NCBI GenBank assembly: GCA_017303715.1
Contig: JAFLBZ010000001.1
Span: forward strand, 124,001 to 188,000
Direction: 5' to 3'
DNA: 64,000 nt
Source of the DNA: Rhodothermia bacterium
GTDB lineage: Bacteria > Bacteroidota > Rhodothermia > Rhodothermales > UBA2364
Under the pieces are notes generated by a model that saw only the letters and a list, made by a program, of their open reading frames with translations, had not been told where the DNA came from and did not search any database. Numbering within the stretch: position 1 is the stretch's first letter; the number at the start of each line of letters is the position of its first letter. Made by a program: the position numbers and the translations under genes. Shown here in pieces: positions 34,742 through 43,431 of this stretch.

Positions 34742-36184
34742 ATGAAAACCATTATCACAACTGTTGGAACATCTTTGTTCAATAATTACCAAAAGAAAGA
34801 GGTTAGTGAACTTTTTGACCGTTACTATTCGCCTATTGACGTTTCTCTCAAAAGATTCGATAGTCTTAATGCAAATTCAATTTATTCAGAAGTACATGCT
34901 TCTCATATAGAAAAAATTTCCAACAACATTAGAAACTGGTATAAAAGACTAAGCGACTTAGAACCCGACTCTACCTATAGGCAATACCCATCTGCTGAAA
35001 TTTCCAGTTGTATCCAAATTGCCGAAGAAGCCCAAGAAGAAGATTTTCGTATTCACTTGATTGCTACGGATACCTTGCTGTCTGTTCTGGCTGCGGAGTT
35101 AATTACTGTTTGGTTTGAACAAAACTTAAATGGCGCTACGAATATAAAAGAAGTTCTTTTTCAAAGACACGAAAAAGATGAGATTGAAACAAGCCAATAT
35201 GTTATATCTAAACTGTCTATTCAATCCCAAGAAGAATATGAAGAAGGATTACTGAACTATATAGATAAAATTAATACGATAGTTAGTAAAAATAAAAAAG
35301 AAAGAAAAAAATGTATTCTAAACATTACTGGTGGATATAAGGCCCTTATACCGATTGCAACAGTATATGGTCAAGTGATGGATATTGAAATTAAGTACTT
35401 ATTCAATGATGAAAATATGAACATTATTACAATACCTCAGCTTCCTTTTGCATTCAACACAGATATATATGAACTATTCTTCGATTTCATTAATAGTCAA
35501 AAAATCGCAGAAGGCAAGGATAGAACAGATGGAGATAAAAAACTAATAAATGTTCTAAGCAATCAAAAGATAATTAACCCTGAAACCTTAGAACCAACCT
35601 CAATAGGTAAAATTATAAAAACAAAAATAGAAAATAGTCATAATGATCAAAAAACAATCACAGGAAGAATTGTTGAATTACTAATCAGTGAACACCTTCA
35701 CGCTGAACATAAAACTCTAACTAATAGAAATTATAATATTGCGAGAGGTTTAAAATTTTCATGGGACAAACCAAACTCCAGATTTTACTATAGCTACAAA
35801 GATGACTACGAAAATTTTGAAATTGATTTTCAAATTTCACACGAAAATATAAATAAAATCACAGAGTTAACATGGATAGAAGTAAAACCGTTAACAAATT
35901 CAGGATTAAATGGTTTGCTTAAGCAAATAAAAATTCGTACAGATTTTTTACTTGAATTTAAAACAGAATTTAATGTAACAATATTTAAAATTATTCTTTA
36001 CACAATCAGTCTTTCTCTAAAACACAATCAACAATTACAAAACATTATTAACTTGTTTAATGATCGTAATATTAAATACGAAATACAATACATCATTATT
36101 CCAATTACAAAGAATGGACTACCTAATGAAAAGGAGCTATGCGAACAAAAAATAGAACTACTTAACGAATTACCATCATTTTAA
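34742..36184 (+). CDS. CARF-domain nuclease with PD-(D/E)XK C-terminus (Card1/Can2-like)
   Basis: A 480-residue protein. Residues 1-230 form a CARF domain of the APE2256/Csm6-Csx1 type, with TTVGTSLFNNY at the N-terminus and NITGGYKALIP near 197, the two cyclic-oligoadenylate contact motifs. The C-terminal half (about 300-480) has a restriction-like core: a glutamate helix, FEIDFQI near 358, then WIEVKP near 378, i.e. D-(x)n-ExK. This is the layout of cOA-activated DNA/RNA nickases such as Card1 and Can2, and not of HEPN-type Csm6/Csx1 (no Rx4-6H seen). It sits between cmr3 and cmr4 in the operon and is the expected output enzyme of Cas10 signalling. Very AT-rich. The nuclease call is inferred from the motif. 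Confidence 0.78.
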   Translation: MKTIITTVGTSLFNNYQKKEVSELFDRYYSPIDVSLKRFDSLNANSIYSEVHASHIEKISNNIRNWYKRLSDLEPDSTYRQYPSAEISSCIQIAEEAQEEDFRIHLIATDTLLSVLAAELITVWFEQNLNGATNIKEVLFQRHEKDEIETSQYVISKLSIQSQEEYEEGLLNYIDKINTIVSKNKKERKKCILNITGGYKALIPIATVYGQVMDIEIKYLFNDENMNIITIPQLPFAFNTDIYELFFDFINSQKIAEGKDRTDGDKKLINVLSNQKIINPETLEPTSIGKIIKTKIENSHNDQKTITGRIVELLISEHLHAEHKTLTNRNYNIARGLKFSWDKPNSRFYYSYKDDYENFEIDFQISHENINKITELTWIEVKPLTNSGLNGLLKQIKIRTDFLLEFKTEFNVTIFKIILYTISLSLKHNQQLQNIINLFNDRNIKYEIQYIIIPITKNGLPNEKELCEQKIELLNELPSF

Positions 36185-36196
36185 ACCATAACCATC

Positions 36197-37207
36197 ATGT
36201 ATAGAACAGCAAACCCGATGTTCCTCATCTGTGAAAGTCCCACACATGTGGGAAGCGGGTCAGATGTAGGCATTATTGACCTTCCTATTCAAAGAGAGCG
36301 TCACACCGACTACCCTAAATTTGAAGCAAGTAGTATTAAGGGCAGCATTCGTGAAGCCTTTGAGCGAAAATTTCCTGCACCAAATCAAATAAATGATGAT
36401 CTTTCGAGTGACCTGCAAAGTGAGTGGGTCAAAATCCATCGTGTATTTGGATACGATAGCAACAACAAAGCCTTGGAGAGATCGCTAAAAAAGGTAAAAG
36501 TACAAAATGCTGAAAACAATACGGGAACGTTAAGTTTTGCCGGATCACTTGGCTTTAGCGATGCCAGAATTTTGTTTTTTCCGGTCAAGTCTATGAAAGG
36601 GGTATTTGCTTGGGTTACATGCCCATCCGCCTTAAGTACCTTTTATAAAGAAGCAAAAATGGCAAGCATATCCAACTTAAAGGAATTACAATCTCTCAAA
36701 GAAGTTGATGTAGAACCAACAAACGCCATTACCATGCCATCAACCCGGTTAGGCATTGCAGAAAAAATTGTACTTGAGGAATTTACCTTTAGTTTGCAAG
36801 AAGAGGTTGGTCTTGAAGAATCTTTTACATGGCTTGCCAATCAACTATTCTCCGAAGAGGATCCAAGACGTGCTAAATTTGCCCGTGATGTCGTCATTTT
36901 ACATGATGATGACTTCAAAGACTTTGTCAACCTTTCAACAGAAGTGATTACCCGAACCAAAATCAACAATCAAACGGGAACTGTGGAGAAAGGGGGCTTA
37001 TTTACCATTGAGTACCTTCCAACCGAAACGATTCTATATAGTTTAGCTCTTACAGCACCTGAATTTACGGAAACTCAAAACGGGCTTAAAGAAGAGGATG
37101 TCTTTAATTTCTTAACCCAATTACCAGACTATTTCCAAATTGGTGCTGATGCCACTTTGGGGAAAGGTATCGTTCGCCATAAAATCTTAAGAGGAGGTAT
37201 ATCATGA
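36197..37207 (+). CDS. cmr4: Type III-B CRISPR RAMP protein Cmr4 (target RNA nuclease)
   Basis: A 336-residue backbone subunit. HVGSGSDVGIIDLPIQRERHTDYP contains D28, which aligns with the catalytic Asp26 of Pyrococcus Cmr4, so cleavage of bound target RNA at 6-nt steps should be intact. The SSIKGSIREAF block and the C-terminal GADATLGKG loop are typical RAMP elements. Its stop overlaps the cmr5 start by 4 bp. Several copies per complex are expected. Confidence 0.94.
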   Translation: MYRTANPMFLICESPTHVGSGSDVGIIDLPIQRERHTDYPKFEASSIKGSIREAFERKFPAPNQINDDLSSDLQSEWVKIHRVFGYDSNNKALERSLKKVKVQNAENNTGTLSFAGSLGFSDARILFFPVKSMKGVFAWVTCPSALSTFYKEAKMASISNLKELQSLKEVDVEPTNAITMPSTRLGIAEKIVLEEFTFSLQEEVGLEESFTWLANQLFSEEDPRRAKFARDVVILHDDDFKDFVNLSTEVITRTKINNQTGTVEKGGLFTIEYLPTETILYSLALTAPEFTETQNGLKEEDVFNFLTQLPDYFQIGADATLGKGIVRHKILRGGIS

Positions 37208-37620
37208 GTTCAACCATTCCCACGCTTGAACGCGGACGCGCTACTGCGGCCTATAGCGCAGTTTACAAGATCAAAGATCGAGGTAAGGTCAGCAAAGAGT
37301 ATAAGTCTTATGCGAAGAAGTTACCCATGATGATTAAAACCAATGGGCTTGGTCCTGCGCTTACGTTTGCTTGGTCAAAAGGCTCCAATAAAACCGAATC
37401 TGCTTGGGGATTGCTTTTCAGTCATATTCGAGAATGGTTAACCCATTCTCAAAACAAGCACTTAGTGCCTCAATATCAACCCGGGCAAGAATTTATTCAA
37501 TACCTTATCGGCTTAAATAGCTTTGAATATAGGGCAATTGCTATTGAAGTTTTGGCTTATCTGGGTTGGGTCAAACGGTTTGTAGATGGTTTAATTGAAG
37601 GAGAAGCCGACGATTTATAA
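37204..37620 (+). CDS. cmr5: Type III-B CRISPR small subunit Cmr5
   Basis: A 138-residue helical protein. TLERGRATAAYSAVYKI at the N-terminus, YAKKLPMMIKTNGLGPAL and the WGLLFSHIREWL region are the Cmr5 pattern. It forms the minor filament of the complex. Start overlaps the cmr4 stop (ATGA), so translation is coupled. Length is normal. Confidence 0.93.
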   Translation: MSSTIPTLERGRATAAYSAVYKIKDRGKVSKEYKSYAKKLPMMIKTNGLGPALTFAWSKGSNKTESAWGLLFSHIREWLTHSQNKHLVPQYQPGQEFIQYLIGLNSFEYRAIAIEVLAYLGWVKRFVDGLIEGEADDL

Positions 37621-37644
37621 TCTCTATTTTTGGGAGTATTTAAC

Positions 37645-38796
37645 ATGGAAAAAGGCACTTTACTCATACAACCCACCAAGAAGGGGTATGCAGCAAGGAT
37701 TCGATTTACAAAACGTTCAGGTCAACAATCTGAATTGATTGTTACGTCATTCAAGCCAACCCAAGAACACTTTGAAAAATACCACGATCAGCCTTGCGAT
37801 TTTTTAAGGGATAACGGGAGCCTCACAACGCTCATTGCACATGATGGCTCATATTTGGTGGGTAAGATCGTAGTGGCGGATGCAAAGAAAACGCATGGAA
37901 ATTCCGACAGTGCATATGTCGAACAGAAAAAGAGATACCCAGATGCTTTTGATCCTCATCAAACGAAACTACCTCAAGACACCCGCAATGCACTCAAAAA
38001 CATTGCTTCGCCCGACAACTTTGCTCTTAAGTTTTCGCAAGCTGCACGTTTTGATGAGAAACATTTCTCCTTTTATAAAAAGGATAAAAGAAGCGACAAA
38101 AGTTACTTAATTCAAGCGAATTATGGTGATACATCTTTTGAAGCATTGGTTAAACGTTCTGAACAACAAGCAAAAGTCTTGTTCAAAGCCAACAATGTGG
38201 TTGTAAAGACCTATAAAATAGACTGGCGCTACATACAGGGACTTGGTGGAGCATCTGTATATGAAGTTGGAATGACCTTGCATCCTGTTTATGGATTCCC
38301 TTATGTGCCTGCAAGTGTCATAAAGGGGATTGTCAGGAGTTGGATTATTACGAATGCTTTTTCCAAAAACGGGCTTCCCTCGGAAAAAAATGCGCTTTTA
38401 GATCCTACTTTTTGTGATATTTTTGGATGTCCTACAGAATCTTATTATAAAGAGGCACGGAAGGGAAATGTCACGTTCTTCGATGCTCTCCCACTTAATG
38501 CCCCTGAAATTGAGGTGGACATTATGAGTCCACATTATGGGGGTTATTACGGCGATTCTACAGGCAAGGTACCTCCCGCAGATTACTTAAGAGTGATACC
38601 TGTACCGTTTTTGGTTATTACCAATACCTCTTTTCGGTTTTTGATGGCATCTCATGAATTGTCCTACATCAAAGAGAAAAAAATCCAAGGTCAAACGTTA
38701 AGTGGATGGTTTGACGATGCCTTGAGAAATCATGGTATTGGTGCTAAAACCGCACTCGGTTATGGGCTTATGAACCCTGCCCCCCATGCTTCTTAA
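37645..38796 (+). CDS. cmr6: Type III-B CRISPR RAMP protein Cmr6
   Basis: 383 residues from the ATG at 37645, which follows a TGGGAG Shine-Dalgarno-like sequence; an upstream TTG at 37630 is less likely. The first 90 residues form an extra beta-rich segment (MEKGTLLIQPTKKGYAARIRF), longer than the shortest Cmr6 proteins. The RAMP core shows YPVY-type VYGFPYVPASVIKGIVRSW, DIMSPHYGGYY and the C-terminal GIGAKTALGYG loop. Cmr6 contacts the 3' end of the crRNA. Its last 11 bp overlap the following small gene. Confidence 0.93.
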   Translation: MEKGTLLIQPTKKGYAARIRFTKRSGQQSELIVTSFKPTQEHFEKYHDQPCDFLRDNGSLTTLIAHDGSYLVGKIVVADAKKTHGNSDSAYVEQKKRYPDAFDPHQTKLPQDTRNALKNIASPDNFALKFSQAARFDEKHFSFYKKDKRSDKSYLIQANYGDTSFEALVKRSEQQAKVLFKANNVVVKTYKIDWRYIQGLGGASVYEVGMTLHPVYGFPYVPASVIKGIVRSWIITNAFSKNGLPSEKNALLDPTFCDIFGCPTESYYKEARKGNVTFFDALPLNAPEIEVDIMSPHYGGYYGDSTGKVPPADYLRVIPVPFLVITNTSFRFLMASHELSYIKEKKIQGQTLSGWFDDALRNHGIGAKTALGYGLMNPAPHAS

Positions 38797-39157
38797 TCTA
38801 TCCAATCATCCTTATGCGACTTGGCAGGACGTACAGAAGGCAGAGGCGGAGAAGCGTTTTGGCGCAGTGATGGACTTTCCTTTTCCGGCGGTAGATCCGG
38901 CATGGTCTTCTGAGGCCGTGTCGGACTTGGCGAAATCGGTGGTGGAAGCAATCAAGCCCATGTCTCCTTCGGCCATACATGTAATGGGAGAAATGACCCT
39001 CACGTTTACCCTTGTGGCGCTATTTCAGGCGGCGGGATTTGCCTGTGTGGCCTCTACCTCCGAGCGTTTGGTACATGAAACTGCGGATGGAAAAAAAGTG
39101 GTTACGTTTACCTTTACACAATTCAGGGCATATCCTCGACTTTCTTATGGGGATTAG
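38786..39157 (+). CDS. Small type III-associated protein (NLSNHP family), CARF-like accessory candidate
   Basis: A 123-residue protein whose ATG overlaps the cmr6 stop by 11 bp, making it the last gene of the operon. It reads NLSNHPYATWQ at the start, MDFPFPAVDP at about 32, HVMGEMTLTFTLVALF near 66 and CVASTSER near 86, an alternating alpha/beta pattern like a minimal Rossmann or CARF fold. I have the impression that similar small proteins recur next to type III loci, and a ring-nuclease or cOA-binding role would fit, but I cannot name the family securely. GC content and codon use match the host chromosome, unlike the AT-rich ATPase/HNH/CARF genes. Confidence 0.6.
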   Translation: MLLNLSNHPYATWQDVQKAEAEKRFGAVMDFPFPAVDPAWSSEAVSDLAKSVVEAIKPMSPSAIHVMGEMTLTFTLVALFQAAGFACVASTSERLVHETADGKKVVTFTFTQFRAYPRLSYGD

Positions 39158-39565
39158 CAAAATTCGGCTAAAAAAGCAAGACGAATAACCTATCGAATCC
39201 AAATGAAACAAGTTGGTAAGTTGCATATTTTGCAATCCAAAAATGGATCAAATAAAAATGTTTATCGAACTGATTACAATAGCATCCCCATTTCTTCTTG
39301 ACCGTTTAGAAAAAGATGGTTCTTTATTGAAATTCCATCTGTATTTTTGAATGTAAAGACGCTAAGAATGGTTGTTTTTTTTTCTTTCCGCTGTACCGTC
39401 ACTGCGTACTTTTTTAAAACTAAGAAGGAGCAATTTCAACTTGTCTCCCGCACTTAAAAGTAGTGTCACCTTATATTTTTCCAAGAGCGATGATCCTATT
39501 TATTTTTTAGAGGAATACACCAATACCAACGTAAGTCACTTAGAACCATTTTATTATTCTCATTA
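39158..39565. other. Intergenic region between the Cmr operon and the IS630 element
   Basis: No convincing gene is visible; a 64-codon frame at 39372-39566 has no recognisable similarity and runs up to the IS end. No CRISPR repeats or leader are present. The IS inserted at a TA dinucleotide at 39564-39565. Confidence 0.5.
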
Positions 39566-40782
39566 GTGTTTTAACGTTTTAATTTTCAATGTTATTACTA
39601 CAAGCGGCTTGATACCTATTTTTCAACTTTTGTCTTGCCTTGTCTGTGGTAAATGACCAATCAATCTTTATAGCCAAATCGTTGCGATTGCATTGCCATG
39701 CCAATACTTCTTGTTCTAAAATCTCTTTCTGACCTATTCTATGGTCTAAACATTGACGGGAAAGTGCAGAAAATTCTATCTCTGCCATATTTAACCACGA
39801 TCCGTGTTTAGGGGTGTAATGAAATTCAAGTTTGCGGCTCAATGCGCTCGCTTGGTCAAGGGGCAAGTTCTCGTAAAATGAACCTTTACTATGAGTAGCG
39901 TAATTGTCTTGAACCACACATATTTTCTTCTTATCTGGGTAATGAGTGGTCACTAACCAGTGCATAAATTGGGCATAATCGTTTCGCTTTTTCGTTTCGG
40001 TTACTTGTACATAACGTTGTCCTGTGTCTATGTCATAAGCTAATAAGACATTGCACACCCCATTACGAAGGTATTCACAATGTTCTTTGGCTGTTTGATT
40101 CGCTTTCGGTGGTAAAGGCGCTAAGACTTCGCCATGTAACACACAGGGTCGCTCGTCAAAACAAATACGAGAAACGTCAGCTTCAACTTCTTCTTGATAC
40201 AACGTTAAAACATCTTCCATACAGGCTATATAATCTCCTGTAATTGTGCCAAAACACCATTGTTGTTTTAACCAAGGTTTAAGGTGGCTTTTTTTAAAAC
40301 GGAGGCAATGGCATCTTCCGAAATCGAGTCGATGTATTCTAATTTTACCAACTGTTCGGCAATCAGTTTCAGAGTCCATCGTCCGCGCCCTTGTATGGGA
40401 GCAGAGCAAGCAATCGCGGTAATGTGTGCTTCTATTTCAGGCGTTACTTTTCTGGGTTGTCCTGATCTCGGTTTTTCAGTCAAAGCAGCATTTAAGCCTT
40501 CTTTTTCATAACGGTTTAAGGTCTGATATACTCTTGCTACACAGACACCTAAATCGGTGGCAATGTCTTGGGCATGTTTGCCTTGAGCATTATCCCGTAA
40601 GATTTGGCAGCGAATAATCGTACGGCTGGAGTGAACTCCTTTTTTTAACGTATTGTGGATCACAACAGCATCGTTGTCTGTTAATTTGATCTTTTTATAA
40701 GGCTTGCTCATCATATTTTGTGTTTAAAGTGGAAATGTCTCAAGATACCAATTTAAATACAAAAACTAAAACGATGGAACAT
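39566..40782 (-). mobile_element. IS630-family insertion sequence (1217 bp)
   Basis: Imperfect terminal inverted repeats of about 22 bp (left GTGTTTTAACGTTTTAATTTT, right complement ATGTTCCATCGTTTTAGTTTTT; five mismatches) flank the transposase. Both ends are bordered by TA (39564-39565 and 40783-40784), the target duplication of the IS630/Tc1 group. The transposase stop codon lies within the left repeat. No gene is clearly interrupted. Confidence 0.85.
39579..40714 (-). CDS. IS630-family transposase, two frames joined by -1 frameshift
   Basis: The first frame (40714 to 40268) encodes 148 residues: a helix-turn-helix with the IS630 pattern (DIATDLGVCVARVYQTLNRY) and EKPRSGQPRK. The second frame, running to 39579, encodes the DDE catalytic domain: D in ICFDERP, D in CVVQDNYATHS and E in NMAEIEFSAL. 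The frames overlap at a T-TTA-AAA slippery heptamer (around 40290-40300, reading GTT TTA AAA AAA), so a -1 shift gives a single full-length enzyme of about 378 residues. All three acidic residues are present, so it could be active. Confidence 0.85.
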
Positions 40783-40901
40783 TAGGTAAAGAAGCGGGTT
40801 TGTAGCATTTCGGCAAAGCCAACATTAATGGCATACATACGATAATAAGAAGGAACTTGTCCCAACTTGAGCCGTTTTTGTCGTTAATAAAACCCAGCGA
40901 T

Positions 40902-43124
40902 ATGTCCAAAAATTCCAGTACCAAGCCATTGGTTGAAATCACCTTACCTGTCGAGGGCATGACTTGTGCTTCGTGTGTTGCCCGCATAGAACGAAATTTG
41001 AACAAACAGAAGGGCATTACGGAGGTACGGGTAAATTTGGCTACAGCACAAGCAAACATCTTATTTGATCCACAAGAAATCATGCGGGATCAGATGGTTC
41101 ATACCATTGAAAAAACAGGCTTTACCGTTCCAGACCTTACAGAGGACGTGGCTCCACACAGCGCCTTTTTCGATGATGAGTCGGGGGATTATCAGAAGCG
41201 TTTTTGGGTTGCCTTGTGTTTTTCGCTTCCGGTATTTGTCATCTCAATGGCGCATGGGGCTTTAGATTTTCCGCAAGTTAACCTTGTTTTGTTCCTCCTC
41301 ACCACACCTGTCGTTTTTTGGAGTGGAGTACCTTTTTTTAAAGGGGCTTGGCGGGTAGGTCGGCATGGTGGTGCAGACATGAACACCTTGGTTGCCTTGG
41401 GTGTCAGTGCCGCTTATTTATTCAGCGTCTATTCCATGTTTCAGCCAATGGCCTTGCATGCGGTGGGAGCACACCATACCCAAGTTTATTTTGAGGCTGC
41501 GGCGGTCATCATCACCCTACTCCTTTTGGGTCGGTGGCTGGAGGCCAAGGGCAAGCAAAAAACCGGACAAGCGGTACGTGGCTTGATGGATTTGGAGCCG
41601 CCCACGTCCCTCGTGCGCCGATATGAAGGCATAGTAGAGGTTCCTTCTTCCAAATTACAAGTGGGCGATGTGGTTTTGCTCAAGCCCGGCGCTCGGATTC
41701 CCGCGGATGGCGTGGTGGTGGAAGGACAAGCTGCGGTGGATGAAAGTAGCTTGACAGGAGAACCCATTCCTGTCGAGAAAAGCCTTGGCAGTGCAGTGCG
41801 ATCGGGCACGGTTCTGCTGAGTGGGGCCTTGCAAATGGTGGCCACACAAGTTGGGGCTATGACCACCTTACAGCAAATTATCCGGCTGACCAAAGAAGCG
41901 CAAGGACGTAAAGCCCCCATACAGCGATTGGCAGACCAAATCGCTGCGGTATTTGTACCGATCGTCATCTTTATTGCCTTGGTTACTTTTGGCATCTGGT
42001 ACGTATTTGGCCCCACGCCCGAACTCAAAACGGCGCTTTTAGTGTCGGTATCGGTGCTGATTATCTCTTGTCCTTGTGCATTGGGCCTTGCAACACCAGC
42101 AGCCGTAATGGCTGGTACGGGTTGGGCAGCCCGAAATGGTGTCTTGTTCCGAGGTGGCGATGTTTTAGAAAAACTCCACCAAGTAAAAACGCTTATTTTG
42201 GACAAAACGGGAACCCTGACCCTTGGTAAGCCACATCTAACGGCTGTCTGGACTGTGCGGGAATGGGCGGAAAATGACCTTTTGTCCTATGTAGCTGCCG
42301 CCGAAAACTTCTCCGAGCACCCGCTTGCCAAAGCGGTGATCAACGAAGTAGCCTCCAGAAACCTCGTGCAACGGACTGCCACAAACTTTAACAGCGAAAC
42401 TGGCGGCGGTGTAGAGGCTGTGGTGGAGGGGAAACAAGTTATGGCTGGACGGGCCACTTGGTTAGAACAAAATGGTGTCAAAATTCAGATGGAACACCAT
42501 GCGGAACATCGGGCGCAGAGCAAAATATTTGTTGCCATAGACCATGTTTTTGCCGGTGTCCTCTTCTTAAACGATCCCTTAAGACCGGAGGCCAAAGAAG
42601 TGGTTCGCGGACTTAAACAAAATGGTATTGAAGTGGTTTTGGCAAGTGGCGATTTAGACGAAGTTGTACAAAATATTGCGTCTCAGTTGGGAATACGAAC
42701 CTACTACGCCCGTGTTTCCCCTTCCGAAAAAGCACATTTGGTGGCAGAACTCCAGACAAAAGGCCCTGTAGCCATGATGGGCGATGGCGTTAATGACGCT
42801 CCCGCGCTTGCAACAGCGGATGTGGGTATTGCCGTAAATTCCGGAACCGACATTGCGATGGAGGCTGCTGGGGTTACCTTATTAAATGCCGATCTCAAAA
42901 CACTTTTTACGGCTTTTAAAGTCTCCAAAGCAACCATGAACATCATCCGGCAAAATTTATTTTTTGCTTTTATATACAATATCATCGGAATTCCCTTGGC
43001 CGCTGGCGTATTTTACCCGTTCTTCGGATGGCTCCTTAATCCCATGATAGGATCTGCGGCTATGGCTCTTTCCAGTGTCTCGGTCTTGAGCAATAGCCTC
43101 CGATTGACCAAAATGAGAACCTAA
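40902..43124 (+). CDS. Copper-translocating P-type ATPase (CopA-like)
   Basis: 740 residues from the ATG at 40902 (a TTG 15 codons upstream is less likely). One N-terminal heavy-metal-associated domain has GMTCASC (C22, C25). Transport motif is SCPCALGLATP (C390-P391-C392), phosphorylation site DKTGTLT at D434, actuator LTGEP, and hinge GDGVNDAPAL. Eight membrane helices are expected. CPC with this set points to Cu(I) export. The next gene is a CopZ-like chaperone 26 bp downstream, supporting copper detoxification or delivery. Separate from the CcoI-type ATPase at 57.4 kb. Confidence 0.94.
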   Translation: MSKNSSTKPLVEITLPVEGMTCASCVARIERNLNKQKGITEVRVNLATAQANILFDPQEIMRDQMVHTIEKTGFTVPDLTEDVAPHSAFFDDESGDYQKRFWVALCFSLPVFVISMAHGALDFPQVNLVLFLLTTPVVFWSGVPFFKGAWRVGRHGGADMNTLVALGVSAAYLFSVYSMFQPMALHAVGAHHTQVYFEAAAVIITLLLLGRWLEAKGKQKTGQAVRGLMDLEPPTSLVRRYEGIVEVPSSKLQVGDVVLLKPGARIPADGVVVEGQAAVDESSLTGEPIPVEKSLGSAVRSGTVLLSGALQMVATQVGAMTTLQQIIRLTKEAQGRKAPIQRLADQIAAVFVPIVIFIALVTFGIWYVFGPTPELKTALLVSVSVLIISCPCALGLATPAAVMAGTGWAARNGVLFRGGDVLEKLHQVKTLILDKTGTLTLGKPHLTAVWTVREWAENDLLSYVAAAENFSEHPLAKAVINEVASRNLVQRTATNFNSETGGGVEAVVEGKQVMAGRATWLEQNGVKIQMEHHAEHRAQSKIFVAIDHVFAGVLFLNDPLRPEAKEVVRGLKQNGIEVVLASGDLDEVVQNIASQLGIRTYYARVSPSEKAHLVAELQTKGPVAMMGDGVNDAPALATADVGIAVNSGTDIAMEAAGVTLLNADLKTLFTAFKVSKATMNIIRQNLFFAFIYNIIGIPLAAGVFYPFFGWLLNPMIGSAAMALSSVSVLSNSLRLTKMRT

Positions 43125-43150
43125 ACCATCACCATTAAACCACACAAATA

Positions 43151-43366
43151 ATGAAAGCGCAAATACAAATCGAGGGTATGGGATGTAATCACTGCATCGG
43201 TGCCGTTAGAGAAGCCCTTGGCGCACATCCAGAAATTGCCGTAACATCGGTTGAGATTGGAAAAGCCATTGTTACTTTTGATGAAAACCAAATTTCTCAA
43301 ACCATTATCCAGCAAGCCATTGATGATGCCGGATACGAAGTGAAGCGGTTTGATAACATCTCATAA
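43151..43366 (+). CDS. Heavy-metal-associated (CopZ-like) chaperone
   Basis: A 71-residue single HMA domain. IEGMGCNHC carries the CxxC metal site (C12 and C15). Ferredoxin-like beta-alpha-beta pattern is complete. It lies 26 bp after the copper ATPase and probably passes Cu(I) to its N-terminal domain. Confidence 0.92.
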   Translation: MKAQIQIEGMGCNHCIGAVREALGAHPEIAVTSVEIGKAIVTFDENQISQTIIQQAIDDAGYEVKRFDNIS

Positions 43367-43431
43367 CACCATTTTTCGGTGTTTATCTAAAACCCATTAA
43401 ACGGTTATACGCCGTCGAGACTCAACCTCTA

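Noticed and set aside
39158-39565. CRISPR array or gene right of the Cmr operon
   Set aside because: No repeats. The 64-codon frame at 39372-39566 has no recognised similarity and ends at the IS630 border.
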